Source of the DNA: CAYUZU01 sp964448675
GTDB lineage: Bacteria; Planctomycetota; Phycisphaerae; UBA1845; Fen-1342
Length of the DNA: 64,000 nucleotides
Assembly (NCBI GenBank): GCA_964448675.1
Contig: CAYUZU010000004.1
Location: 124,001 to 188,000 of the forward strand
Direction: 5' to 3'
The position numbers and the translations under genes were made by a program. Positions 44,444 to 53,893 of the stretch are shown here, in pieces. Below the pieces are notes generated by a model. That model saw only the letters and a list, made by a program, of their open reading frames with translations. It was not told the DNA's origin and did not search any database. Each line of letters begins with the position of its first letter. Position 1 is the first letter of the stretch.

Positions 44444-46801
44444 ATGCAAGAAGAACACGCCACGCAGCCGATCGCCCAGAGCAGTGCCGAGCTGACGCTG
44501 CCCCCGAGCTTTCCCGCGGGCGATTACACCCCGTTCGGCTACATCGACAACCCGGCCCACACCATGGTGCACAACCGCAGTGGCGTGATCCGTTCGGTGC
44601 CGCCGCTGGGGTTTGGCTGGTGGTGTCGCCGGTTCAAGGGGGCGTATGGGACGGGGACGATCGGGCACCTGAATTACCTGTCGATTCTGAAGATGTCGCT
44701 GGCGTGGGATGATGTGCGGCTGGTGTCGGCGCCGGATTACGAGCAGGCAGGCATCCCGCTGGTGTCGAAGTACCACAGCAAGCACATGGTCAGCTACGAC
44801 TTCGAGCACGACGCGCTGCAGTTCAGTTTTCGCTATTTCCTGGCCGATGAGCACACGCTGGCGTGCCTGGTGGACGTGAGCAATCTCGGGCAGAAGATCC
44901 GGGACGTGTGTCTGCACGCGAATCACGTGTATGGTCTGTGGGAACAGCCGTGGTGGGGGGCCGACAGCATCGGCATGCGGTACATCGCGGATCTCGACGC
45001 CGGTGTGAGCACGGTCTCGGCGTATGGGGATTACTTCGCGTTGGGGGCCACGGTGCCGGCGGCGGCCCACAAGGCCAGCGCGTGTCGCGAGGAAGTGCCG
45101 CAGTGGCTGCGCGGCAACGACCTGTCGTCGCTGGACAGCCGGACGACGCGCGGTGCGGGTCCGCTGCACACGATCATGACGTACAAACTGAGCGTGCCGG
45201 TCGGCGGGCGGGCCTCGGCGCTGGTGGCGTTGTGTCGCGGGGTGAACGAGCTGGCGGCGCTGCGGCGGCTGCAGACGGCCCGGGCCGAGGCGGTCACCAC
45301 GCTCGAGCAGCAACTCGACGAGGACGAGGCCTTCTGGTCGCACTGCCCGCAACTGGACGGTGACTGGCCCACGGTGTGGAAGCACGGTTGGGTGTATGAC
45401 TGGGAAACGTTGCGGATGAACGTGCGGCGGCCGGTCGGAATTTTCGCGCATCATTGGGATGCGATGCAGGTGCATTCGCCGCGGAGCGTGTTGGGCGAGG
45501 CGAGCGTGGACATGTTCGCGCTTTCCCATGCCGACCTCGAGCTGGCCAAGGACGTCATGCTCGGCACGTTTGCGGATGCGCCGCTGCCGAACGTGCCGTG
45601 CTGTCGCGAGGACGGCAGCATGAACATGGTGGCGGCAGACGGTGAGGCGTGCGGGACGGCGCCGTGCTGGTGCTTCCCGTTCAAGGTGTTGCGGGCGATC
45701 TATGCGCGCAGCGGGGATGCCGATTGGATGGCGGAATTGTATCCGTACCTGAGGGCATACATCGACTGGTGGCTGGCGCAGCGCAGCGACGAGCACGGCT
45801 GGTTGCACTGCAAATGCGACTGGGAGTCGGGGCAGGACGGGTCGAAGCGGTTCCCCGAAAGCGAGGGGGCCGAGGCGGGGTTCGTACGGACGGTGGATGT
45901 CGAGGCGAGCATGGTCGAGGCGCTGCGCAACATGGCGCTCTTCGCGGAGATCGCGGGCGCGCCGCTGGACGTGCCACGCTGGCGCGAGCTGGCCGAGCAC
46001 AAGGCCGCCACCACGCGCAAGATGTTTGTCGACGGGTGGTATCGCGACTTCGACACGCGCAGCGGCGAGCCGATCTTGCTCGACTATCTCGACGTAATGA
46101 TGCTCACGCCGTTGACGTGCCAGGTCGCCAGTGACGAGCAGATCGCCGCATTGCGCGACAAGTTCGAGCACTTTCGGCAGAATCCCCGGCATTGGCTCGA
46201 ATGGCCGTCGTTCTTTCTCGCATTCACGGAGGCCGCATGGACCGCGGGGCTGCGGCGTCTGGCGGGTGAGGCGACGGCAGACATCGCGGACCGCATCTAT
46301 CCGCGCACCGACGCACGCGAGCCGCTGTTCTACGAGCCGGAGAAGCCATTTGTCTATCGGGTACCGGGGGTGGCGTGCGAGTATTGGCCGCTGGCGGCGG
46401 AGACCGAGCCTGGTGGCGAGAATTACGGCTGGGGCGCGACGTTGCCACTGCACGTGATTCGGAGCATCGTCGGTTTTCGCGAGACGGAAGACGTGGCGGC
46501 GCGTGCGTTTCTGCTGGCGCCGGCGCTGCCCGCACGATTGATGCAGCCGGGGCGGCGCTACGGGCTGCGGAACCTGACGTACCGCGATATGGACCTGACG
46601 GTGAGCTATTTCGTGGAGTCGAACGAGCAGCTCGACGCACGGGTCGAGTACGCGACGACACACGACGTCTACGTGACGATCAGCGATGCGACGGGCAACA
46701 CTGTCGCCGAGCAGAACGACGAGGCGCGGCGCGGTACGTTGACATTCAGGGCGCGCAACGGGGAGGTGTACACGCTGCGGTTTGCGGCGCGCGAGCTGTA
46801 G
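44444..46801 (+). CDS. Six-hairpin glycosidase, GH63/trehalase-like (MGH1-like)
   Basis: A 785-residue protein without a signal peptide. The N-terminal half (~residues 20-280) is beta-rich (GFGWWCRRFKGAYGTGTIGH, WEQPWWGADSIG). The C-terminal half (~320-690) is an (alpha/alpha)6 barrel: KHGWVYDWETLRMNVRRPVG, GEACGTAPCWCFPFKVLRAI, WLHCKCDWESGQDGSKRFPE, VDVEASMVEALRNMALFAEI and CEYWPLAAETEPGGENYGWG. Together these suggest a GH63/GH37-like or MGH1-like enzyme, probably cleaving an oligosaccharide in the cytoplasm; the substrate is not evident. The start follows AGGA. It lies 114 nt after deoR in the same direction and may share its transcript, which would place it in the BMC regulon. Confidence 0.7.
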   Translation: MQEEHATQPIAQSSAELTLPPSFPAGDYTPFGYIDNPAHTMVHNRSGVIRSVPPLGFGWWCRRFKGAYGTGTIGHLNYLSILKMSLAWDDVRLVSAPDYEQAGIPLVSKYHSKHMVSYDFEHDALQFSFRYFLADEHTLACLVDVSNLGQKIRDVCLHANHVYGLWEQPWWGADSIGMRYIADLDAGVSTVSAYGDYFALGATVPAAAHKASACREEVPQWLRGNDLSSLDSRTTRGAGPLHTIMTYKLSVPVGGRASALVALCRGVNELAALRRLQTARAEAVTTLEQQLDEDEAFWSHCPQLDGDWPTVWKHGWVYDWETLRMNVRRPVGIFAHHWDAMQVHSPRSVLGEASVDMFALSHADLELAKDVMLGTFADAPLPNVPCCREDGSMNMVAADGEACGTAPCWCFPFKVLRAIYARSGDADWMAELYPYLRAYIDWWLAQRSDEHGWLHCKCDWESGQDGSKRFPESEGAEAGFVRTVDVEASMVEALRNMALFAEIAGAPLDVPRWRELAEHKAATTRKMFVDGWYRDFDTRSGEPILLDYLDVMMLTPLTCQVASDEQIAALRDKFEHFRQNPRHWLEWPSFFLAFTEAAWTAGLRRLAGEATADIADRIYPRTDAREPLFYEPEKPFVYRVPGVACEYWPLAAETEPGGENYGWGATLPLHVIRSIVGFRETEDVAARAFLLAPALPARLMQPGRRYGLRNLTYRDMDLTVSYFVESNEQLDARVEYATTHDVYVTISDATGNTVAEQNDEARRGTLTFRARNGEVYTLRFAAREL

Positions 46802-47000
46802 CAGAACTGAGCGTCTCGACTCGCCCAGGAGCGCCGAACCGACCGATGAGGGGATCGAGCAGCAGCCAACCCCATGAGGCAGCAGCCGGAGGTGTTCCGG
46901 TTCGCGTCTCGTCGCGCCGCGTTCTGCGTTGTGGATTCTCCAGTGTCCGGCTGGCGGGCGTCGCTACACGTTTGTGCCGAGGCGCTCTATCATTCCGGCC

Positions 47001-48659
47001 ATGTCGGCCCAACGTAGCGTCGTTTCCTCGGCCAAGCTCATCGCTGCCTGCACGCTCATCTCGCGGGTGACCGGGCTGGTGCGCGACATACTGCTGGCAC
47101 AGGCCTTCGGGCTGGCGTGGGTGCAGGACGCGTGGGTCTACGCATTCCAGGTGCCGAACCTGTTCCGCCGGCTGTTCGGTGAGGGCGCGATGGCGGCGGC
47201 GTTCGTGCCGACCTTCACCCGGACGCTGGAGAACGAAGGGCGTGCGGCGGCATGGGGCCTGATGGCGCGGACGCTCGCGCTGCTGACCGTGGCGCTGTGC
47301 GTCATGATCGTAATGATCGGGCTGCTGCTGGCGCTCGTGTGGGCGCTGACCCCCGCCGATGCCGAGATCGCCGAGCCACGCGGGTTGTTGCTCGGGCTGA
47401 CGGCATTGATGCTGCCGTTCCTGCTGACGGTCTGCGTGTTGGCACTGTTGTCGAGCATTCTGAACTGCCTGGGCAGTTTCGTGCCGCCGGCGCTGACGCC
47501 GCTGGTGCTGAATGTCTGCATGATCGTGGGCATCGGGTGGCTGGCGCCGACGCTGTATCCCGACGACGACCACGCGCAGGCATTCGTGCTGGCGCTGACG
47601 GTCGTAGCGGCCGGCGTGTTGCAGCTCGTGCTCATCTGGCCGGTGCTGCGGGCGCACGGCGTGGAGTTGGGGTGGCATTGGGACACACGAGATCCGGCGG
47701 TTCGGCGGATGCTCCGATTGGTGGTGCCGGTGCTGCTGGGACAAGGTGTGCTGGCGTTCGGCGTATTCCTCGATGCGCAGATCTGCATCCTGCTCACCCA
47801 CAAGGCGGGCACGCCGGCAACGGCGGACCTGTTCGGAATGACCTTTCATTATCCCCTGCAGGAGGGTGCGCTGGGGGCGGTGACCTACGCGACGCGCCTG
47901 TACCAGTTCCCCCTGGGCGTGCTGGTTATCTCGCTGGCGACGGCCGCCCTGCCCGCGTTCAGCCGACTGGCGAATCGCCAGGCGTGGGTGGATTGGACGC
48001 GCGAAGTGCGGCAGGCGTTTCGGCTGGCGGTCTTTGAGGGGGTGCTGGCCGGGGCGATGATGATCGTGCTGGCCGAGCCCATCGTCCGGCTGCTCTTCGA
48101 GCGCGGTGATTTCACCGCCGAGGACACCGTCCGGGCCGGGCGGATTCTGCGGCTGTACGGGTTCGGGTTATGGGCGTTCTGTGCCCAGCACATCGTGCTG
48201 CGCGGGTTCTACAGCCTGCACGACGTGCGGACGCCGTTGAAGATCAGCGTGGCGGTGCTGCCGCTGGGGGTGCTGATGAACCTGTCACTGGTGTGGCTCG
48301 ACAGCGTGCGCGAGGCGGCGTTCGCGATCAGCCTGTGCACGACGTCCACCATCAGCGTGGTGGTGGGCCTGTTTATCCTGCGTCAGCGCGTCGCGCAGCC
48401 CATCGTCGACCGGACGAGCGCGATGGCGCTGGTGCGAGTCGTCATTGCAGGTGTGGCGGCAGGCTTGGTGGTGGTCCTCGTGCGGCCGGCGTGGGCGCAC
48501 GTGGTGCTCGCGACCCCGACCGGTGTGTTGCGCAACGCGGTCGAAACGCTGGGGTTGCTGGCGATTGGCAGCGGTGCGTATCTGCTATGCGCCGGGCTGA
48601 TGCGACTGCCCGAGGCGAGGCTGATCAACCCGTTGGCGATTCGGCGCCGCGGCCAGTAG
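47001..48659 (+). CDS. murJ: Lipid II flippase MurJ
   Basis: A 552-residue MATE-like membrane protein that flips lipid II for peptidoglycan synthesis. From ATG 47001: SSAKLIAACTLISRVTGLVR (residues ~9-28), LAQAFGLAWVQDAWVYAFQV, PNLFRRLFGEGAMAAAFVPT (~51-70, the diagnostic loop), 13-14 hydrophobic helices, FHYPLQEGALGAVTYATRLY, VLGVISLATAALP-like text near residue 315, and IVRLLFERGDFTAEDTVRAG. Its presence fits peptidoglycan-making Planctomycetota. A TATCAT box ends 7 nt before the ATG and no Shine-Dalgarno is seen, so the mRNA may be leaderless. Confidence 0.93.
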   Translation: MSAQRSVVSSAKLIAACTLISRVTGLVRDILLAQAFGLAWVQDAWVYAFQVPNLFRRLFGEGAMAAAFVPTFTRTLENEGRAAAWGLMARTLALLTVALCVMIVMIGLLLALVWALTPADAEIAEPRGLLLGLTALMLPFLLTVCVLALLSSILNCLGSFVPPALTPLVLNVCMIVGIGWLAPTLYPDDDHAQAFVLALTVVAAGVLQLVLIWPVLRAHGVELGWHWDTRDPAVRRMLRLVVPVLLGQGVLAFGVFLDAQICILLTHKAGTPATADLFGMTFHYPLQEGALGAVTYATRLYQFPLGVLVISLATAALPAFSRLANRQAWVDWTREVRQAFRLAVFEGVLAGAMMIVLAEPIVRLLFERGDFTAEDTVRAGRILRLYGFGLWAFCAQHIVLRGFYSLHDVRTPLKISVAVLPLGVLMNLSLVWLDSVREAAFAISLCTTSTISVVVGLFILRQRVAQPIVDRTSAMALVRVVIAGVAAGLVVVLVRPAWAHVVLATPTGVLRNAVETLGLLAIGSGAYLLCAGLMRLPEARLINPLAIRRRGQ

Positions 48660-48744
48660 CACCCGGGCTTCACAGCAAACAAATGCACGTCCCAAAAAGA
48701 GCCGCGGCACAAGGTAGCGGCCGACAACTCGTCGCCGCAACTGG

Positions 48745-49314
48745 TCAACGCGCGCCCGGATCGGCGCGCAGAATCCGCAGCCGCAATTCGTCGACGCGCT
48801 GCAGATACAGGATGATGACGACGGCTGCGGCGATCATGGCCGCCAGGTTGATGCACGGTGCCACGAAGGCCACGCACAGCCCGCAATACCACCATGCCAG
48901 CTTCTCGCCGCAATCCCCGACTTTGGCCACGCCGCGGGAATAGAAGTAGTGCTGAAACGACTCGCTGATGCGCGGGAAGACGAAGAAGTTCCACACGATG
49001 TTGAAGATCGGCACCATCAGCAGCCAGACGTGCTTGGGTTCGCGCAGCCGGCTTTCCGGGGGCACCGCTTCCAGCGCTCGAACGGCGTAGTAGCAGATCA
49101 CCGCCTGGATGATGGGGGCCACCACGAGAAGCAGGCACGGCCCGCCGACGTTGAAAACTGCCGTGTCCATGAACAGCGATCCTTCCTGCCGGAACCGGTC
49201 GCCCGCGCGGGCCCGATGCCGCACGGGAAACATGCTGTCCGGTGGGTATTCGTGCGTCAACGGGGGATATTTCGGCGGCATTCCGGCGATTTGGCCGGCC
49301 GGAGGCCGCGTCAC
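48745..49314 (-). CDS. Small multipass membrane protein, unknown function
   Basis: A 189-residue protein with three clear hydrophobic segments: VGGPCLLLVVAPIIQAVICY (residues ~56-75), KHVWLLMVPIFNIVWNFFVF (~94-113) and WWYCGLCVAFVAPCINLAAM plus AAAVVIILYL (~141-170). The arrangement (loop Y-Y-F-Y-S-R-G after the second segment) recalls small DUF4328-like membrane proteins, but I cannot assign it. The start is uncertain: 49314 gives a polar Pro-rich N-terminus, and an internal Met (FMDTAVF) would remove it. It is divergent from rph. Confidence 0.65.
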   Translation of the reverse strand: MTRPPAGQIAGMPPKYPPLTHEYPPDSMFPVRHRARAGDRFRQEGSLFMDTAVFNVGGPCLLLVVAPIIQAVICYYAVRALEAVPPESRLREPKHVWLLMVPIFNIVWNFFVFPRISESFQHYFYSRGVAKVGDCGEKLAWWYCGLCVAFVAPCINLAAMIAAAVVIILYLQRVDELRLRILRADPGAR

Positions 49315-49323
49315 GGCCGGCGG

Positions 49324-49352
49324 TTGCGTGACGGCACCCGGCTGCCGACAAT
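49324..49352 (+). promoter_or_regulatory. Promoter of rph, start-proximal
   Basis: TTGCGT (49324-49329), 17-nt spacer, GACAAT (49347-49352), then 6 nt to the ATG at 49359. It resembles the der promoter; a leaderless mRNA is predicted. Confidence 0.45.
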
Positions 49353-49358
49353 GCCCCC

Positions 49359-50087
49359 ATGCCTAGAGAAGACCGAGAACTGGACGTGCTGCGGCCGATC
49401 GAGATCGTCCGCCGCTTCACTGAGGCGTCCCCCGGGTCGGTGTTGTTCCGTGCGGGGCGCACGCATGTCTTCTGCACCGCGAGCATTGTCGAGGGCGTGC
49501 CGGCCTGGCGCGAGGAAAGCGGTGCGGGGTGGGTCACGGCCGAGTACGACATGCTGCCGGGATCCACCGGACAGCGGCGCGGACGCAACCGGACCAGGGT
49601 CGACGGCCGCACGCAGGAAATCCAGCGGCTCATCGGCCGCTCGCTGCGGGCCGTGGTCGATATGGCGGTGCTCGGGCCGTACACGATCCACCTGGATTGT
49701 GACGTGTTGCAGGCCGACGGCGGTACGCGGACGGCGGCGATTACGGGGGCGTATGTGGCCCTTTGTGACGCGATTCGCGCTGGCCGATCGTGGGGACTGT
49801 GGCAGGGTGAGGTCGTGACGGCCGCGGTAGCGGCGGTGAGCGTCGGGCTGGTGGAGGACCAGTGGCGGCTCGATCTTGACTACAGCGAGGACGTGAATGC
49901 CCAGGTCGATGCGAATCTGGTGATGACCAGCCGGGGTGAATGGGTGGAGGTGCAGGCCACCGGTGAGCAGGGGACGTACACCGACCAGGACCTGACGCAG
50001 ATGCTGCGGCTGGGACGGACGGGCATCGAGCGTCTGTTCAAGCTGCAGAGTGACGCCCTGGCCAAGCCCCTGGCAGAGGAGCATTGA
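49359..50087 (+). CDS. rph: Ribonuclease PH
   Basis: A phosphorolytic 3'-5' exoribonuclease that trims tRNA precursors. The 242-residue length is standard. Motifs: DVLRPIEIVRRFTEASPGSV (residues ~7-26), GRTHVFCTASIVEGVPAW, AEYDMLPGSTGQRRGR, GRTQEIQRLIGRSLRAVVDM (~84-103), TIHLDCDVLQADGGTRTAAI (~109-128), LDLDYSEDVNAQVDANLVMT and the C-terminal EQGTYTDQDLTQML. It heads a likely operon, rph - lipoprotein - rdgB - glycosyltransferase, with gaps of 3, 3 and 14 nt. Confidence 0.97.
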   Translation: MPREDRELDVLRPIEIVRRFTEASPGSVLFRAGRTHVFCTASIVEGVPAWREESGAGWVTAEYDMLPGSTGQRRGRNRTRVDGRTQEIQRLIGRSLRAVVDMAVLGPYTIHLDCDVLQADGGTRTAAITGAYVALCDAIRAGRSWGLWQGEVVTAAVAAVSVGLVEDQWRLDLDYSEDVNAQVDANLVMTSRGEWVEVQATGEQGTYTDQDLTQMLRLGRTGIERLFKLQSDALAKPLAEEH

Positions 50088-50090
50088 AAC

Positions 50091-50963
50091 GTGCGACCGG
50101 CGCGCTGCGTAATCGGATGGATGCTCGTCGCGGGGCTGGGCGGCCTGTGGCTCGCGGGGTGTGCGTCGGGCGGCGGCGGATGGACGGTGTCGCCGCAACC
50201 GGCCGGCGAAGAGGAAATCTGGGCAATTCGCTGCGTTACTCTCCAGGGGCCGCAGCAGATGGAGCGGGCGGAGCGCTACGCGGACGCGATTCGCCAGGTG
50301 CCGAATCTCGACCCGAAGCTCGTGCGCGTGCTCGCGGACGACGACGGGACGGCGGTGTACTATGGCCGCTACCGGCGGGTGTATGACTCCGAGACGGGCA
50401 ACCCGCGCTACGAGCCCGATCCGGGCCGCGACCTGGAGATGATCCGCGCGTTGCGGTTTGAGGGCAGCGATGTGTGGCCGTTCATCCTGGCGTCGATGGA
50501 TCTGCTGCCGACGTACCAGCCGACGCATCCAGAATGGAATCTCGCCCGGCAGGCCGGTTTCTGGACGCTGCAGGTCGGCGTCTTCTACAACACGGGGACA
50601 TTTCGCAGTCGGCGCTCGGCGGCGGAAAAGTACTGTGCCGAGCTGCGAGCCCAGGGCGAAGAGGCGTACTATCACCATGGCCCGGCCCAGAGCTCGGTGA
50701 CGATCGGGCTCTTTCCGCGCGGCGCGATCGCGCGCGTGCAGCAGGAGCACCCGCTCAGCGGCAAGGTGACGCTGACGACCGAAGTCGTCGAGCCGCGCAT
50801 CATTGAATTGCAGAAGGAATACCCGTTCAACCTGCACAACGGGCACAAGATGTACGACATCGTCCACGACCCGCGCACGGGCGAGGTCAAGGAGCGCGTG
50901 CCGCTGCCGTCGTTCCCGGTCATGCTGCCGGGCGTGTCGCAGCGCGGGCTCGAAGGGGGCTAG
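50091..50963 (+). CDS. Lipoprotein with SPOR-like region, unknown function
   Basis: A 290-residue lipoprotein starting at GTG 50091, 3 nt after rph: RCVIGWMLVAGLGGLWLAGC, lipobox LAGC (Cys near 24). The mature part begins with EEEIWAIRCVTLQGPQQMER (~residues 41-60), an SPOR-like beta-alpha-beta pattern; a second such unit starts at FWTLQVGVFYNTGTFRSRRS (~155-174), with GEEAYYHHGPAQSSVTIGLF after it. SPOR domains bind denuded peptidoglycan, so a cell-wall role is plausible but unproven. I recall similar proteins only as planctomycete hypotheticals. Confidence 0.72.
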   Translation: MRPARCVIGWMLVAGLGGLWLAGCASGGGGWTVSPQPAGEEEIWAIRCVTLQGPQQMERAERYADAIRQVPNLDPKLVRVLADDDGTAVYYGRYRRVYDSETGNPRYEPDPGRDLEMIRALRFEGSDVWPFILASMDLLPTYQPTHPEWNLARQAGFWTLQVGVFYNTGTFRSRRSAAEKYCAELRAQGEEAYYHHGPAQSSVTIGLFPRGAIARVQQEHPLSGKVTLTTEVVEPRIIELQKEYPFNLHNGHKMYDIVHDPRTGEVKERVPLPSFPVMLPGVSQRGLEGG

Positions 50964-50966
50964 CCG

Positions 50967-51584
50967 ATGCCGGACGTGCTGGTGGCCACGCACAACGCGG
51001 GCAAGCTGCGCGAGATTCGCGAGATGATCGTGGGCGTGCCGATCAACTGGCACAGCCTGGACGCGTTCCCGAATGTGCCGCCGGCCGAGGAAACCGGTGA
51101 CACGTTCGCCGCCAACGCCCGGCTCAAGGCGCTGTACTACGCGGCGGCGACGGGGATGTACACGCTGGCGGACGACTCCGGGCTGGAGGTCGATGCGCTC
51201 GACGGCGCGCCCGGCGTGCATTCGGCCCGTTACGCGGGAACGCCCAAAGATGATGCAGCGAACAATCGCAAATTGGTCGCCGCGTTAGGCGACGTGCCGC
51301 CCGAACGGCGCACGGCGCGGTTTCGCTGCGCCATGGCCTTTGCCCACCAGGGACGTGTCCTGATCGAAACCGATGGGACCGTTGAGGGGCGGATCATCGA
51401 CGTCCCGCGGGGCAGCAACGGGTTTGGTTATGACCCGCATTTCCTGGTGTGCGACCTGGAGCGCACTGCGGCCGAGCTGCCGCCGGCGGAAAAGAATGCC
51501 CGCAGTCATCGCGGGCGCGCGTTACGCGCGATGCTGCCGCAGATCGAAGCGCTGTTCGCGGCGCGTGACCCGTCCACATCCTGA
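50967..51584 (+). CDS. rdgB: dITP/XTP pyrophosphatase (non-canonical purine NTPase)
   Basis: A 205-residue HAM1/RdgB enzyme that removes deaminated purine nucleotides. Motifs: VLVATHNAGKLREIREMIVG (residues ~3-22), EETGDTFAANARLKALYYAA (~38-57), LADDSGLEVDALDGAPGVHS (~65-84, catalytic Asp), SARYAG, GSNGFGYDPHFLV (~149-161) and KNARSHRGRALRAML at the C-terminus. RdgB is often next to rph in bacteria, as here with one lipoprotein gene between. Confidence 0.96.
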   Translation: MPDVLVATHNAGKLREIREMIVGVPINWHSLDAFPNVPPAEETGDTFAANARLKALYYAAATGMYTLADDSGLEVDALDGAPGVHSARYAGTPKDDAANNRKLVAALGDVPPERRTARFRCAMAFAHQGRVLIETDGTVEGRIIDVPRGSNGFGYDPHFLVCDLERTAAELPPAEKNARSHRGRALRAMLPQIEALFAARDPSTS

Positions 51585-51598
51585 TCGATCGGTGGCCC

Positions 51599-53212
51599 AT
51601 GGTTGCCGTGCCCGCCGCGAAAAGGAGCGAATCAGCCGAACCGCCGCCGCGCCAGTGGTGGGACGCGTCGTGGCTGGTGGTCCTGGCGATCGCCGGAGCG
51701 GCGACCGTCCTGAACCAATCGGCGGTGCACTGGGGGGCGAACATCGTCGACGACCACCTGTTCGGCTATTACGGCTGGTGCGTAACGCAGGGCGCCCGGC
51801 CGTACGTCGATTTCTGGGACAACAAGCCGCCGGCGATCTGGTGGCTCAACGCGGCGGCGATGCAGCTCGTCGGGCGCGGAATCGCGGCGAACGTTGCGCT
51901 GGGCACCGTGGCACTGCTGGTCAGCCAACTGGCGTTCGTAGGCGTGGCGCGCTCCGTCTTTCACAAGTCGCTGACGGTGCCGGCGGCGCTGCTGGGGGCG
52001 ACGCTGCTGACGCCACTGCGATTCGAGTGCGGTGGCAACCGGACCGAGACGTTTGTGGTCGTGTGCGAGCTGCTGGCGGTTCTGGGTTACCTGCAATGGC
52101 GGCACGGCCGATCGTGCGCGTGGCTGATCGGGGCGGCGATTGCGGCCGGCTGCGCGCCGTTGTTCAAACAGTCGGGGCTGGCCGTGACGGCGGCGATCGG
52201 CGTGCACCTGGTCGTCGCCTCCCGGCGCGGGGCGCCCGACACACGCCGACCGCCATGGCGCCTGATGGTGCTGGCGGCAGCGGCGTGGTGCGCGGGACCG
52301 CTGCTGACCGGCGGCGCGCTCGCCGCGCAGGGGGCGCTGGGAAAGGCGGCGTTTGCGGTCGGGCGCTTCAACCGGGCGTATTTCGCCGTGAATGACGCAA
52401 CGTGGGTGGGAATCGGCCGCGCGGTGCAGGTCTATATGCCGGTGCTCGAGGTCATCGCACCGGTGTTGGCGCTCGGCGGGGCGGGTGTGCTGCTGGCGGT
52501 CTTCGACTTGCGGCGGCGCAAGCGAAGGACGGGTGCCAGGGCTACGCGGGTTGATGTCTGGTTTCTGGTGCTGTGGTTCGTGCTGGCGGTGTACCTGGCC
52601 TGCGTCGGGCCGGGGCGGCGGGGGCACCATTTCATGCCGGCATTGCCGGCGCTGGGCCTCCTTGCGCTCGTGCCTTTGCAGTGCGTCGCAGCCGAGGTCG
52701 GGCTATGGCGCCGGCTCACGTCGCGGGCGGCCACGGCGGGCGTGCTGGTGGTATGGCTGTACCTCGTTGGTGTGCTGTGGCCGGGGCAGGTCGCGGCGCT
52801 GCGGCGGGTATGGAAGATCAAGCCGAGCTGGGCGGCCTGGCAGCGCAGCGAGCCGCCGGCGTATCGCAAACAGGCGGCGGCGCTGCGGAACTGGACCGCG
52901 CCGGACGAGCGCATCTACGTCTGGGGCTGGAGCCCGGGCACGTATCGCTATGCCTATCGCCTGCCGGCGTCGCGGTTCGCAACGCTCGAGAAGCTGGGGC
53001 AGGTCGGGCCGCACGCGGCCTTCATCCTCGACGGCGCCGTGGCGGACCTGCTGGCAGACCCGCCGGCGGCGTTCGTGGTGTCGACGGCGGATCGGCCGGG
53101 GCTGCCGGACAGTGCCGATCGGCCGCTGCAGACCTGGTTGCACGAACGATACGCCAGAATCGATACGATCGACGGAATGCACATCTATCTGCGTCGCGCC
53201 ACCGAGGACTGA
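51599..53212 (+). CDS. Polytopic GT-C glycosyltransferase (PMT/ArnT-like)
   Basis: A 537-residue membrane protein with about 10-12 hydrophobic helices and a soluble C-terminal ~140 residues. The first periplasmic loop carries the GT-C signature area: HWGANIVDDHLFGYYGW (~residues 43-59, Asp pair) and GARPYVDFWDNKPPAIWWLN (~64-83, the D-N-K-P-P motif of PMT-like transferases). It should use a polyprenyl-phosphate sugar donor and modify a lipid or protein on the outer face. The C-terminal part (YVWGWSPGTYRYAYRLPASR) is typical of the planctomycete members. It is the last gene of the rph operon. Confidence 0.82.
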   Translation: MVAVPAAKRSESAEPPPRQWWDASWLVVLAIAGAATVLNQSAVHWGANIVDDHLFGYYGWCVTQGARPYVDFWDNKPPAIWWLNAAAMQLVGRGIAANVALGTVALLVSQLAFVGVARSVFHKSLTVPAALLGATLLTPLRFECGGNRTETFVVVCELLAVLGYLQWRHGRSCAWLIGAAIAAGCAPLFKQSGLAVTAAIGVHLVVASRRGAPDTRRPPWRLMVLAAAAWCAGPLLTGGALAAQGALGKAAFAVGRFNRAYFAVNDATWVGIGRAVQVYMPVLEVIAPVLALGGAGVLLAVFDLRRRKRRTGARATRVDVWFLVLWFVLAVYLACVGPGRRGHHFMPALPALGLLALVPLQCVAAEVGLWRRLTSRAATAGVLVVWLYLVGVLWPGQVAALRRVWKIKPSWAAWQRSEPPAYRKQAAALRNWTAPDERIYVWGWSPGTYRYAYRLPASRFATLEKLGQVGPHAAFILDGAVADLLADPPAAFVVSTADRPGLPDSADRPLQTWLHERYARIDTIDGMHIYLRRATED

Positions 53213-53311
53213 GCGGCGGCGGTTTGGACAACGCGTGCAGGCATTGCTAGCATGCAGCAGATCACGTTTGGTGATCGGTATCAGCCCTCCTGTGGCAGAA
53301 TGTGAGTCGCC

Positions 53312-53842
53312 ATGACCGCGGAGCCCCGTCACGTCATCGCAGTTTATCAAGGTTCTTTCGATCCGGTTACGTTTGGTCACCTGGACGTCGTGCGACGCGG
53401 TGCCGAGATCTTCAATGAGCTCATTGTCGGCATCGGCGTCAACCCGGCCAAGGAACAGCTCTTCACGCCCGAGGAGCGCCTCGAGCTGCTCGCGCCCCAC
53501 CTGGCCGAGTATGACAACGTGCGGGCCGCCACCTACAGCGGCCTGACGATCGACTTCGTGCGGCAGTGCAAGGCCCACGTACTGCTGCGCGGCATTCGCG
53601 ACATGGCCGACCTGCAGCAGGAAGTGCAGCTCGCGAACCTGAACCGGCTGGTGGGCGGCGTCGAGACGGTGTTCATGCTGGCCAGCGACCGGCACGTGTT
53701 GACGTCCAGCACCTACATCAAGCAGATTTACGAGATGGGCGGCGGCGACCTGGCCCGCATCGAGCAGCTCGTGCCGCCGAATGTCGCCAAGCGGCTGGCT
53801 GACAAACTCAACGAGGACACGGCGCATGACCCCAACATGTAG
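53312..53842 (+). CDS. coaD: Pantetheine-phosphate adenylyltransferase
   Basis: Transfers AMP from ATP to 4'-phosphopantetheine in CoA synthesis; hexameric nucleotidyltransferase. It is 176 residues. Motifs: AVYQGSFDPVTFGHLDVVRR (residues ~10-29, with the GxFDPxTxGH signature), VGIGVNPAKEQLFTPEERLE, GLTIDFVRQCKAHVLLRGIR (~75-94), and the C-terminal LTSSTYIKQIYEMGGGDLAR (the T-S-S motif). A weak promoter, TTGGAC-N18-TAGCAT, lies at 53224-53253. Confidence 0.96.
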   Translation: MTAEPRHVIAVYQGSFDPVTFGHLDVVRRGAEIFNELIVGIGVNPAKEQLFTPEERLELLAPHLAEYDNVRAATYSGLTIDFVRQCKAHVLLRGIRDMADLQQEVQLANLNRLVGGVETVFMLASDRHVLTSSTYIKQIYEMGGGDLARIEQLVPPNVAKRLADKLNEDTAHDPNM

Positions 53843-53893
53843 GCAGGCGCCATCCACCGTGCGCCGCCGCGACGCCCGCAGCAAGGAAGCAGC

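Noticed and set aside
44231..46663. 810-codon minus-strand frame opposite the six-hairpin glycosidase
   Set aside because: The plus-strand product has coherent glycosidase motifs; the minus translation is Arg/His/Pro-rich noise.
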